The notes under the pieces were generated by a model, which was not told the origin of the DNA, made no database searches, and saw only the letters and a list, made by a program, of their open reading frames with translations. Shown piece after piece: positions 6,932 to 14,467 of a DNA stretch of 64,000 nucleotides. Source of the stretch: Halomonas sp. KG2. GTDB lineage: Bacteria; Pseudomonadota; Gammaproteobacteria; Pseudomonadales; Halomonadaceae. The stretch spans positions 1,922,001-1,986,000 of the forward strand of contig CP098528.1 of NCBI GenBank assembly GCA_030440445.1, in the 5' to 3' direction. Position numbers and translations under genes: made by a program. Each line of letters opens with the position of its first letter. Within the stretch, counting starts at the first letter, position 1.

Positions 6932-7555
6932 ATGAAAAACATGTTTTTAACTTCATCTTTCGTAGATGTTGCAGATCTATTTGTGAAATTTACCAGCGCA
7001 AAATGTGTAGGAAAAACGGTTACGTTCATTCCTACGGCAAGTCTAGTCGAAGAGGTCAATTTTTATGTGGCCGCAGGCAGAGAAGCACTCGAGAAGTGTG
7101 GGCTAATTGTTGATGAGCTTGAGATTTCAACTGCTCCAAGTGAAGAGGTAAACAGCAAGCTTCAAAAAAATGACTATATCTATGTCACTGGTGGAAATAC
7201 TTTCTTTTTACTTCAAGAGTTGAAAAGAACTGGTGCAGATAAAATCATAAAGGAGCAAATAAGTTCAGGGAAAATGTATATCGGAGAGTCTGCTGGCTCT
7301 ATTGTTATGTCGCGCAGCATCGAGTATGTGAAAGACATGGACGATTTCACGGTGGCACCTAATTTAGACTCTTTTTCATCATTAAATATGGTTGATTTTT
7401 ATCCAGTACCACACCATACCAACGCTCCTTTCAGGCAAGTCGTTGAAAGCATTATCACTAGCTATGATGACAAAATAGATCTTTGCCCAATTAGTAATAC
7501 GCAAGCCATTATCGTCAATGGTGATGAGTTTGAAGTCTGGACGGCCGAAACTTAA
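6932..7555 (+). CDS. peptidase E family (S51) serine peptidase
   Basis: 207 residues of the class-I glutamine-amidotransferase-like fold. The nucleophile elbow is GESAGS (catalytic Ser120), preceded by YVTGGNTFFLLQELK (84-98) and followed by DFYPVPHHTN with His161/His162, as in dipeptidase E. Such enzymes cleave Asp-X dipeptides, or cyanophycin dipeptides in the cyanophycinase branch; which one cannot be told here. Cytoplasmic, no signal. AT-rich like the TipAS gene. The stop codon lies inside ACTTAAC (7550-7556), a strict integron inverse core that nearly complements the GTTAAGC before the gene. Confidence 0.8.
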   Translation: MKNMFLTSSFVDVADLFVKFTSAKCVGKTVTFIPTASLVEEVNFYVAAGREALEKCGLIVDELEISTAPSEEVNSKLQKNDYIYVTGGNTFFLLQELKRTGADKIIKEQISSGKMYIGESAGSIVMSRSIEYVKDMDDFTVAPNLDSFSSLNMVDFYPVPHHTNAPFRQVVESIITSYDDKIDLCPISNTQAIIVNGDEFEVWTAET

Positions 7556-7643
7556 CCAGACACAGCAGTTCGCGGACTATGGTTACGAGGTGCTTGTTCC
7601 TCGCGCCGCTAAACTCATTATAGAAGCACAAGGAGATCGTAAA

Positions 7644-8117
7644 TTGCCTGTCCGTGAAGCTAGGGAAGCTGATCTGAAAGCCATGTGCCAGCTTTCTAAT
7701 GAGATTAATGACATTCACTATTCGCATATGCCGCATGACTTCGCGAAGCCAGATGGAAGTAATCGTGATGAGCCATATTGGCGGGGATTCATGAATATGG
7801 ATGACTCTGCGGTTTTTGTGACGGAGGACAATGGCGTATTAACAGGCGTCGTGGCTGTGTCGGTATCAACTTCAACGCCATACCCATTTCTGACTTCTCG
7901 GCCCCGTGGGCACGTAGCCACAATAGTAGTGGCCGAAAGCCATCGTGGAAGGGGGCTAGGCCGCGAACTTATGTCTGCTGCTGAAACTTATGCAAAAGAG
8001 AAAGGTGCTGAGGATATCAAGCTAGAGGTAATGGAGTTCAATGCGGACGCTTTAGATTTCTATAGAGAGTTGGGCTATGGAAACTTTTCGTTCCGCCTTT
8101 CAAAGCCTTTGCCCTGA
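7644..8117 (+). CDS. GNAT family N-acetyltransferase
   Basis: 157 residues from TTG 7644. This start is chosen because AAGGAGA (7630-7636) sits 7 bases before it and the protein then opens LPVREAREADL, a standard GNAT beginning. The frame stays open back to 7518, but that part overlaps the peptidase E gene and has no family character. The acetyl-CoA-binding motif is VAESHRGRGLGRELMSAAE, followed by EVMEFNADALDFYRELGY. Substrate unknown. Part of the tract of small accessory genes. Confidence 0.8.
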   Translation: MPVREAREADLKAMCQLSNEINDIHYSHMPHDFAKPDGSNRDEPYWRGFMNMDDSAVFVTEDNGVLTGVVAVSVSTSTPYPFLTSRPRGHVATIVVAESHRGRGLGRELMSAAETYAKEKGAEDIKLEVMEFNADALDFYRELGYGNFSFRLSKPLP

Positions 8118-8171
8118 CAAGCGCAGTAATGGCGGCGGCAGTTCCTTGCGGTTTATATTTTGGAGTAGTTC

Positions 8172-8513
8172 ATGCCACATTGCATTATTGAGCATTCAGC
8201 ATCGTTGGACGGTGAGTTGATATTACCATTGGTATTTGCAGGTGCCATGACGTCAGCGCTATTTGAGGCAGATGGTAGTGATATAAAAGTTAGGTCAATT
8301 GCCTATCAAAGCTATATAACGGGGAAGGCAAGGTCTGATTTTGTGCATGTGGTGCTAAAGATTCTGGCAGGTAGAACCCCTGCCCAAAAGGAAATGCTTT
8401 CAAGATCGGTATTAGCGCAATTGCAAACACTTGAGCTTCCACGTTGCTCGTTAACCGTCGAGGTTGTGGATATTGAGCGTGCCAGTTATTCAAAGTGGGT
8501 GAGTGAGTCATAG
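8172..8513 (+). CDS. 5-carboxymethyl-2-hydroxymuconate isomerase-like (CHMI, HpaF type)
   Basis: 113 residues, close to the length of E. coli HpaF. It starts MPHCIIEHSASL; after Met removal Pro becomes the N-terminal catalytic base of the tautomerase superfamily. KARSDFVHVVLKILAGRTPAQK (about 52-73) and SLTVEVVDIERASYSKW near the end are typical of CHMI. In E. coli the enzyme isomerises a ring-cleavage product of homoprotocatechuate, but no other hpa gene is in the window. It is an orphan, as in many genomes. RBS TTGGAG lies upstream of ATG 8172. Confidence 0.8.
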   Translation: MPHCIIEHSASLDGELILPLVFAGAMTSALFEADGSDIKVRSIAYQSYITGKARSDFVHVVLKILAGRTPAQKEMLSRSVLAQLQTLELPRCSLTVEVVDIERASYSKWVSES

Positions 8514-8523
8514 CAAGGTAAGG

Positions 8524-8566
8524 TATGCGCGGCCTGCGGCCATTGTAATGCTCACAAGTTCGCATA
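8524..8566 (+). repeat. inverted repeat after CHMI gene
   Basis: TATGCG (8524-8529) faces CGCATA (8561-8566), with a GC-rich centre. A near-core GTTAACC lies at 8579-8585. The layout resembles a degenerate cassette junction but is weak on its own. Confidence 0.25.
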
Positions 8567-8601
8567 TCTGAAATGGGTGTTAACCAGAATTAGAGAGCTA
8601 T

Positions 8602-8967
8602 ATGAGCACCAAGAAATATCTCGTTGTTAGTTCACATGAAAGTGAGTTTCCTAACCCCATCACTTTCAGAAAAGGTGACCCTCTTGTTGTTGGCGAGGAG
8701 TATGAGGGAACTGAAGAGTGGGATAACTGGTTTTTCTGCAGTTCTCCCGGGCAGGAACCAGGTTGGGTGCCTGGGCAAGTTATTGAGCGATTGGAAGGTT
8801 CAGAGGGGCGTGCACTTGATGACTACACCGCTAGAGAGCTTAATGTGCTGGCGGGTGAGCGACTAACTGGCGCAAGAATTTTGAATGGATGGCTATGGTG
8901 TGAAAAGTCTACCAGCAAAGAATCAGGGTGGGTTCCATTAGAGAATCTGAAAGAGGTTGAAGAGTAG
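8602..8967 (+). CDS. tandem SH3-domain protein
   Basis: 121 residues made of two copies of a bacterial SH3-like unit. Copy one has LVVSSHESEFPNPITFRKGD...EEYEGTEEWDNWFFC...GWVPGQVIERL (about 7-63). Copy two has DDYTARELNVLAGERL...NGWLWCEKS...GWVPLENLKEV (about 70-119). The ALYDY-like opening, W pairs and GWVP are SH3 hallmarks. No signal peptide or membrane segment, so cytoplasmic. Such proteins mediate peptide binding; the partner is unknown. Confidence 0.75.
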   Translation: MSTKKYLVVSSHESEFPNPITFRKGDPLVVGEEYEGTEEWDNWFFCSSPGQEPGWVPGQVIERLEGSEGRALDDYTARELNVLAGERLTGARILNGWLWCEKSTSKESGWVPLENLKEVEE

Positions 8968-8982
8968 TCGCAGTGCCGGTAA

Positions 8983-9033
8983 TGCCATCAATTCGCCGCC
9001 GGACGCCTGTTCCGCGCGCCGTTTGTGATGGCA
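8983..9033 (+). repeat. inverted repeat after SH3 gene
   Basis: TGCCATCA (8983-8990) and TGATGGCA (9026-9033) are perfect 8-base arms around a GC-rich centre with further partial pairing (CGCCGC against GCGCGC). No T-run. It lies at the right edge of the small-gene tract and could be a decayed cassette end or a terminator hairpin. Confidence 0.35.
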
Positions 9034-9111
9034 GCCCAGTCTACGTCACCACCTACATATGTCTTCAGGCTGGCGTTGAGTAGCAGGGGGAAGCTGATAT
9101 AGAGGAGGTCA

Positions 9112-10020
9112 TCACGAGACTTTATTTCCACCTGAATCAAGATCCATAATTGCTAATCTCAGGTGTTCCAAAAATACTCTCACTTTCTCCCGTGGGTATT
9201 TTTTTCCCGAGTAAATCGCGTATAAGACGAGATCCTCTGGCTGGCAGTTAAGATCAATCTTAATAAGCGATCCATTTTCTATATCTGCTTGGCATGCATG
9301 AGTGGGTAAAATAGCAAAGCCAAGCCCTTTCAGCGCGGCAGCTCTAGCCATGTAGCCACTATTGACCTTATAGCTGGATTGCACCTGAATGGTCTGGTTA
9401 TGCTTGAATCGCCAGGGCATGCCTTGTAGGACAGACAGGCTGGTAATGCAGGGCGCTTTGCTCAGTTCATCCAGTGAGCTAGGCAATCGGTGTTGTTTAA
9501 GAAGTTGCGGCGCGGCAACTACGCAACTAGACCAGCGCTGGATTTCTTTAGCGACCCAGCCAGAATCCTCCAATGGCCCTCTACCGAAGCGTAACACCAG
9601 GTCGAACCCTTCTAACAAGCCTTCTGAAGGGTTTAATTGGGTGTCGCAGCTTAGTTGTATTTGAGGATGCTGGAGGCAAAAATTTGCGGTGATTTCGGCC
9701 AGAAAGGGGAGGTCAGGCATGATGATCTTAAGGTGGCCGGATAGAGAGTCACCATGCAGTGAGGCTTCTTCTAGTGCGTCATTCATTGCTCGTGTGAGCG
9801 GGGTGATAGCCTGATAAAGTTGCTTGCCTGCGGCGGTTGGAATCATCTTGCGGGTGGTGCGCTCTAATAGTCGCAAGCTAAGTTGTTGTTCCAATAACGC
9901 GACATGGCGGCTGACATTAGATGTTGGCAATTGAAGCTGCTCCGCTGCACGCTTAAAGCTCAGTTGCTGATATACCGCCTGAAAGCTAAGTAACCATTGA
10001 AGCTCGATTTTCTCAATCAT
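9112..10020 (-). CDS. LysR-type transcriptional regulator
   Basis: 302 residues. The N-terminal winged helix-turn-helix (about 5-63) reads LQWLLSFQAVYQQLSFKRAAEQL, then LPTSNVSRHVALLEQQLSLRLLERTTRKMIPT, a standard LysR pattern close to the AaeR/DsdC-like branch. The effector domain follows (LKIIMPDLPFLAEI). The gene is divergent from the flavin monooxygenase at 10125, with 104 bases between starts, so it probably controls that gene and itself. A candidate operator is noted at 10048-10062. Confidence 0.85.
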   Translation of the reverse strand: MIEKIELQWLLSFQAVYQQLSFKRAAEQLQLPTSNVSRHVALLEQQLSLRLLERTTRKMIPTAAGKQLYQAITPLTRAMNDALEEASLHGDSLSGHLKIIMPDLPFLAEITANFCLQHPQIQLSCDTQLNPSEGLLEGFDLVLRFGRGPLEDSGWVAKEIQRWSSCVVAAPQLLKQHRLPSSLDELSKAPCITSLSVLQGMPWRFKHNQTIQVQSSYKVNSGYMARAAALKGLGFAILPTHACQADIENGSLIKIDLNCQPEDLVLYAIYSGKKYPREKVRVFLEHLRLAIMDLDSGGNKVS

Positions 10021-10046
10021 AGATTATCTCAAAAAATGGGATTAAT

Positions 10047-10062
10047 AACGCAATAATAGCGT
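10047..10062. promoter_or_regulatory. candidate LysR operator
   Basis: ACGC (10048-10051) and GCGT (10059-10062) are separated by AATAATA, within an AT-rich divergent promoter. The length and symmetry fit a LysR box between the LysR gene and the monooxygenase gene. Confidence 0.4.
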
Positions 10063-10124
10063 GTTTATCCTTCAGGGTGGCTTTGTGACAATCTCTGCCG
10101 AATTTAATTATTTAGGTAGGGCCG

Positions 10125-11243
10125 ATGAAGAATACCAATCGTATCGCCATTGTTGGAGCAGGGGTTGCAGGCATCGCGCTGGCGATACTCGCCACACAAC
10201 AAGGCTATCAAGTGAGCGTGTATGAGCGTGACAGTAAGGTCTCGTCCATTGGTGCTGGCGTGACTTTATGGCCAAATGCAGTTTTTGTTCTGCAACAGAT
10301 GGGGGTGGAAAAAGAGCTAAAACGTCTGGGTGGTACTCCCCGTTTAATGCGTCAGTTTGATCAATTTGGCGCTTGGCAGGGTGAGCTTGATATTGAGGAA
10401 GTGAATCTGCTGAGTGGTTTCCCCAGTATAACAATATTGCGCCGTGATCTTATGAGCATACTGGCCAAGAGGTTGGATAATTTGGGGGTGAAAATACACC
10501 TTGGCTGCCCAATGACGGCGCAGGATATTGGTAGATTAAAGCAAGAGTTTGACGTGGTAGTAGGAGCCGATGGGAGAATGAATTCGGTGGTGCGCCACAC
10601 GTTATATGCAAAAAAAGTGAACCCCCGCTATCAGGGGTTCATTAATATCATTGGTATTAGTCAGTTGGATGAAGGGGTTTTAGATAACGCCATCCATGAT
10701 TTTCGTGGTCTTGGTGAGCGCTTTGGAATTGTCCCTGTTAAAAATGGACTATGTTTCTGGGCTGGCGCATGGAATGCCGATATTGATAAACAACGGCCCT
10801 TATCTGCTTGGTATGATGAGCTGCATCAGCGTTTTCGCTGCTGGCCTGAGCCGGTACGCAACGTGCTGAAATTCTATAATGCAGCATCGCTCAATCGTAT
10901 TTTTGTTCATGATCTTGATCCCCTGCCTTACTGGTATCAAGACAATGTTGTCATTATTGGAGATGCAGCCCATGCGTCTTTGCCAACATCAGGGCAGGGA
11001 GCGTGTCAGGCGCTGGAAGATGCGTGGCATCTTGTCAGGCTTTTGGGAGAGCAAGGTGAGTTGGAAAACGTTCTGACAAGTTTTTATCAGCAGCGAATCG
11101 TTAAGACATCCTCAGCTCAAACCGTTGGAAGGCAGGTGGCCGAGAGAATTTTTGGAACACAACTTGCGTCTCAGCCAGCGACTTTAGGCGTTTCTGCTGA
11201 GCAATTAAGCCAGTTATGGATGCAAGGATTAGAAACGCAGTAG
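10125..11243 (+). CDS. FAD-dependent monooxygenase (salicylate/urate hydroxylase-like)
   Basis: 372 residues of the class A flavoprotein hydroxylase family. The dinucleotide-binding motif is IAIVGAGVAGIALAILA (GxGxxG at 11-16) with the acidic YERD at the end of the second strand. DVVVGADGRMNSVVR is the DG motif (about residue 148), and GDAAHASLPTSGQGACQALED (279-299) is the GD motif that binds the FAD ribityl chain. It resembles HpxO/salicylate-hydroxylase-type enzymes that use NAD(P)H and O2 to hydroxylate an aromatic or purine-like ring; the substrate is not known. Divergent from a LysR gene, the usual arrangement for such catabolic enzymes. Confidence 0.8.
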   Translation: MKNTNRIAIVGAGVAGIALAILATQQGYQVSVYERDSKVSSIGAGVTLWPNAVFVLQQMGVEKELKRLGGTPRLMRQFDQFGAWQGELDIEEVNLLSGFPSITILRRDLMSILAKRLDNLGVKIHLGCPMTAQDIGRLKQEFDVVVGADGRMNSVVRHTLYAKKVNPRYQGFINIIGISQLDEGVLDNAIHDFRGLGERFGIVPVKNGLCFWAGAWNADIDKQRPLSAWYDELHQRFRCWPEPVRNVLKFYNAASLNRIFVHDLDPLPYWYQDNVVIIGDAAHASLPTSGQGACQALEDAWHLVRLLGEQGELENVLTSFYQQRIVKTSSAQTVGRQVAERIFGTQLASQPATLGVSAEQLSQLWMQGLETQ

Positions 11244-11264
11244 GCGTAATTAAAGGAGTAGAAA

Positions 11265-11765
11265 ATGAGTTCTTACGGAACGTTGATATTTTTCTGTGGA
11301 AAGATGGGCGCTGGAAAAAGCACGCTGTCTGCCAGCATTGCGCGTGAGCGCGGCGCCGTGCTGCTTTCAGAGGATGACTGGTTATCTGCTCTTTTTCCTG
11401 GCGAAATCAACGATTTCAACGACTACATCAGTTACTCGTCGCGCCTTAAACCATTGCTTAGGGAACACGTTGAGCAAATACTTTTGGCAGGCACCACTGT
11501 GGTTCTAGATTTCCCCGGCAATACGAGGAAGCAAAGGGCATGGTTTAAGGATATCTACTCGCCACAGGGGATACCCCACGAACTGTACTATGTGATGGTC
11601 GAAGACGAGGTTTGTCTAAAGCAGCTGAAACAGCGCCAAAGGGAGCAGCCTGAGCGGGCGAGCTTCGATACCGAGGAGGTTTTCAGGATGGTAACGGGCT
11701 ACTTTGAGTCACCCGAAGAATCAGAGGAATTCAATGTCCAGGTTGTCGAGCGGGCGTTGTCATAA
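11265..11765 (+). CDS. P-loop ATP-binding protein, kinase-like
   Basis: 166 residues with Walker A GKMGAGKS (12-19), followed by LLSEDDWLSALFPG. The end of strand 3 reads TTVVLDFPGNTRKQRAWF, and a lid has KQLKQRQREQPER. This is the layout of small AAA_33-type ATP-binding proteins, which include zeta-toxin-like and nucleoside/sugar kinases. No antitoxin gene is next to it. RBS AAAGGAG precedes ATG 11265, 21 bases after the monooxygenase stop, so it may be co-transcribed with that gene. Substrate unknown. Confidence 0.75.
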   Translation: MSSYGTLIFFCGKMGAGKSTLSASIARERGAVLLSEDDWLSALFPGEINDFNDYISYSSRLKPLLREHVEQILLAGTTVVLDFPGNTRKQRAWFKDIYSPQGIPHELYYVMVEDEVCLKQLKQRQREQPERASFDTEEVFRMVTGYFESPEESEEFNVQVVERALS

Positions 11766-12062
11766 CTTGCGTGCTGTTTATCTAATGCTTTTGGTACCGT
11801 TTTATCTGTATTGGCAGGGCTTTGAAAATATTTATTTGGAGCTTTGTTGTGGCCTAAAAGAAATTAGAGCATGACCCAAAAAGCGATGATAGAACAGTTG
11901 AAGTGGGTATGCTACTAAGGTTTGTTGAGACTGTAGCGGCATTTTTTCTTTCTATAGTTTTTGCCTCAAGTTGTCGAGGAGGTTGTCTTAGTAGAGCGAA
12001 TAAAGATGAGCTTGATATTAATTGTGTTTTTTAATTGTCGATGTTAGCGCGAATTTTTAACG
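11766..12062. other. AT-rich intergenic stretch
   Basis: 297 bases, clearly AT-richer than the flanks. Apart from the doubtful small frame at 11909-12034 I see no gene. No terminator with a clear stem plus T-run is apparent. Confidence 0.35.
11909..12034 (+). CDS. possible 41-residue lipoprotein-like peptide (doubtful)
   Basis: ATG 11909 opens MLLRFVETVAAFFLSIVFAS followed by SCRGGC and a short polar tail. The hydrophobic stretch followed by A-S-S-C looks like a lipobox, though the -3 residue is not ideal and the RBS is weak. It could be a bacteriocin-lysis- or entericidin-like small lipoprotein, or chance in an AT-rich spacer. Confidence 0.2.
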   Translation: MLLRFVETVAAFFLSIVFASSCRGGCLSRANKDELDINCVF

Positions 12063-12527
12063 ATGAGTTTAGTGAAGCTTAGAGACCTTCATGCACACGA
12101 TAGGTTGGCAGTTGTATCTATGCTAAGAGACCCTGCAGTAATGAGGTTTCTGGGGCCTCGTCGTGCTCTTACAGAGGACGAGTCTGATTTATGGTTTAAG
12201 AGTGCGCTCGCCACCCCATCTCGCTTTGTTATCGCGGATGTAAATAGCGATGAGTTCATCGGATTTTGTGGCATCAAAGAGATGAACGGTGTTGCGGATT
12301 TTGGTTATTTCATTAGAACTGAGTTTTGGGGGAAGGGGATTGCCGCCAAAGCCTGTGAGCTGGTCGTGGAAAAGCTAGCCACCGAGGTTGATTGGGAGAC
12401 TGTTCAGGTTTTCATCGCAGAGAATAATGTGGCCAGTAAGAGAGTCGCCGAAAAGCTGGGCTGGCAGGTGGTACATAGCGCGACTAAGGATGGAGACTAT
12501 GGTCGATACTACCGGATTACTATGTAA
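12063..12527 (+). CDS. GNAT family N-acetyltransferase (RimJ/RimL-like)
   Basis: 154 residues. The protein begins MSLVKLRDLHAHDRLAVVSM, has MRFLGPRRALTEDES in the first third, then DFGYFIRTEFWGKGIAAKAC (acetyl-CoA-binding motif around WGKGIAAKA) and IAENNVASKRVAEKLGW. This is the RimJ/RimL-type acetyltransferase pattern, enzymes that acetylate protein N-termini or small amines. Target unknown. The flanking spacers are long, so it is probably a single-gene unit. Confidence 0.8.
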   Translation: MSLVKLRDLHAHDRLAVVSMLRDPAVMRFLGPRRALTEDESDLWFKSALATPSRFVIADVNSDEFIGFCGIKEMNGVADFGYFIRTEFWGKGIAAKACELVVEKLATEVDWETVQVFIAENNVASKRVAEKLGWQVVHSATKDGDYGRYYRITM

Positions 12528-12595
12528 GCGGTGACAAGGGATGCTCCTGATAGTAGGGCTGACGCAATTGTGGATGTTGAACAGCTACATGAATG

Positions 12596-12625
12596 GCAGC
12601 CTTCTGAAGTGAAGGCTGCTTGTTC
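12596..12625 (+). terminator. hairpin after GNAT gene
   Basis: GCAGCCTTC (12596-12604) pairs perfectly with GAAGGCTGC (12611-12619) around the loop TGAAGT, followed by TTGTTC. Likely ends the 12063-12527 transcript about 70 bases after its stop. The rest of 12528-12787 shows no gene. Confidence 0.6.
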
Positions 12626-12787
12626 AAATAGCTAGGAACCTGGTTATTTGACTTGGTGCTTATCAAGCGTTCGCGCTATTACCGACAACCCGATTTTTAA
12701 CAGCGTGGCGGCGTCAGCCAAGAGAAAGCTTAATGAAGTTGAGCTGGTACAGTTTTAAGCTTGGCAATTGTCAGCATGGAAACGTTT

Positions 12788-13390
12788 TTACTCCGCTATG
12801 ATCGCAATGTGGTTCGGGTGAGACGCTACCCGATTCAGCCATCGGCAAACGTTGGGGTAGTTCGCCAATCTGAACCCGCCATCTTCCGCGACATGGGTAT
12901 AGGCGAACAGGGCAATATCCGCGATGGTGTAGCGGCCTGCTACGAACCACTCCTGTCTTGCTAAGTGATCGTCCATCACCGCTAGCGCTTCGCGCCCCAA
13001 TGCTTGTTTACCCGCTAGCTGAGCTTGGCGTTCATCATTCAGGCCAAGGTGAGTTAGCCAGAAGCGCGGTGTGGCGATATTGGGTTCGTGGCTGTACTGT
13101 TCAAAGTTCATCCAGCGCAGGGCCTGGGCTTGGTTCCAGCGATCTTCTGGCCAATAATTACTCCCTTGGGCTAGATAGTAGAGAATGGCGTTCGATTCGC
13201 TGAGAAAGCGGCCGTCGTCGAGCTCGAGTACAGGAATCTTGCCGGTGGGGTTCTTCTGCAAGAATGCCGGGGTTCGCGTTTCTCCATGCACGATATCGTA
13301 ATGGCGATAGTCATAGGGTCTATCCAGCAAATTCAGTAATAGACGCACTTTGTAGCCGTTGCCGGAGGGTAGGTAGTCGTGCAAGATCAT
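12788..13390 (-). CDS. glutathione S-transferase family protein
   Basis: 200 residues from ATG 13388-13390, chosen because AGGAGA lies just upstream; the frame is open further but without family character. The N-terminal thioredoxin-like domain (1-80) contains MILHDYLPSGNGYKVRLLLN, FLQKNPTGKIPVLELDDG and LSESNAILYYLA, the usual glutathione-site motifs. The C-terminal helical domain includes YTIADIALFAYTHVAEDGGF. Such enzymes conjugate glutathione to electrophiles or act as small reductases. Divergent from a LysR gene with a palindrome between them, so probably inducible. Confidence 0.85.
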   Translation of the reverse strand: MILHDYLPSGNGYKVRLLLNLLDRPYDYRHYDIVHGETRTPAFLQKNPTGKIPVLELDDGRFLSESNAILYYLAQGSNYWPEDRWNQAQALRWMNFEQYSHEPNIATPRFWLTHLGLNDERQAQLAGKQALGREALAVMDDHLARQEWFVAGRYTIADIALFAYTHVAEDGGFRLANYPNVCRWLNRVASHPNHIAIIAE

Positions 13391-13500
13391 CGTCGTCTCC
13401 TGTGAATTGAACGCGAGGGTGGCCGGTCTGGGATTCACACCCAAGCCACGGAGGACAGTGTTTCGCTTTCCGCGAAGTTCGACAAACGAATAGTACTGAT

Positions 13501-13522
13501 ATCAGCCATTAGTGGGGCTGAT
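13501..13522. promoter_or_regulatory. candidate LysR operator between GST and LysR
   Basis: ATCAGCC (13501-13507) and GGCTGAT (13516-13522) form a perfect 7-base inverted repeat with an 8-base spacer. It ends 18 bases before the LysR ATG and lies in the 150-base divergent promoter region. Confidence 0.5.
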
Positions 13523-13540
13523 GAATAGAGGCCCCGTTAC

Positions 13541-14398
13541 ATGGATATGGATCTCCTGCGCACCTATATTGCCGTGGTTGATACCGGTAGCCTTACCCGT
13601 GCCGCGCGTCAGGTGCACCGAACCCAGGCCGCACTTAGTATGCAAATGAAGCGGCTGGAAGAGCAGGTTGGCTGCAGCTTGTTCTTTAAAGAAGGCCGCA
13701 ATCTAGAGCTCACCAACGAGGGCAAACGTCTTGTCAGCTACGCTCGCAGATTGCTGGCAATGCATGATGAGGCGCTAGTTCAACTGAGATCGAGTGCCGC
13801 TTTACCGACGTTGCGTATTGGCAGCCCAGATGACTACGCCCAGAGCCTGCTACCTTTGTTGGTAGATACCCTTCATGACCAACACCCCAATGTCCAACTA
13901 CAGCTGATATGCGCACCTACCATCACGTTGAGAAACCAGCTGGATGAGGGAGCACTGGACTTGGCTATCCTGACGCGAGCGGCCAACAGTGATGAGGGCC
14001 ATGTGCTGATGCTTGATAGGGGAATCTGGATCCAGCACCCGGAATTCGACTGGCAGCAGCACGCAACGTTGCCTTTGGCTCTCTATGAAGCCGACTGCAA
14101 ATTTCACAGCGCTGCGCTGGATGGCCTGAACAAAACACGCCGCGCTTACCGCATTAAGGCGCTCAGTGCCAACGCAGGAGCTTTGATGGGGCTGGTTCGG
14201 CAGGGTAAGGCCATCACGGCGGCGGCGACGGCTTCCTTGCCGAGTGATTTGGTCGAAGTCAGTGCTGCCCATGAAATGCCGGCACTGCCTAGTATTGATA
14301 TTGTGCTGGTCAGCTCTTCCTCTGGGCATCCTTTGGTGTCGGTGAGTTGGGCGGGAGAGTTGGCAAAAGCGTTATCGCTTAGGCTGCACGAGACATAG
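13541..14398 (+). CDS. LysR-type regulator, divergent from GST
   Basis: 285 residues. The HTH domain reads MDMDLLRTYIAVVDTGSLTR, then AARQVHRTQAALSMQMKRLEEQVGCSLFFKEGR, typical of LysR proteins (AAxxxxxxQAALSxQIKxLE). The effector domain has LRIGSPDDYAQSLLPLLVDTLHDQ. Divergent from the glutathione transferase gene. LysR/GST pairs are common and respond to electrophilic or oxidative stress in several bacteria; that role is inferred. The start is set by the conserved MDMDLLRTY opening. Confidence 0.85.
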   Translation: MDMDLLRTYIAVVDTGSLTRAARQVHRTQAALSMQMKRLEEQVGCSLFFKEGRNLELTNEGKRLVSYARRLLAMHDEALVQLRSSAALPTLRIGSPDDYAQSLLPLLVDTLHDQHPNVQLQLICAPTITLRNQLDEGALDLAILTRAANSDEGHVLMLDRGIWIQHPEFDWQQHATLPLALYEADCKFHSAALDGLNKTRRAYRIKALSANAGALMGLVRQGKAITAAATASLPSDLVEVSAAHEMPALPSIDIVLVSSSSGHPLVSVSWAGELAKALSLRLHET

Positions 14399-14467
14399 AA
14401 TGTCGTTGTGTCGCGCGGGCTGTGCAGTTGCACGGGTTGGCGGCGTCATGCAAAAAAGGAGTTATGA

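Noticed and set aside
11265..11765. Zeta-type toxin of a toxin-antitoxin pair
   Set aside because: The P-loop fold is similar, but no small epsilon-like antitoxin gene is adjacent, and residues specific to zeta toxins cannot be confirmed.
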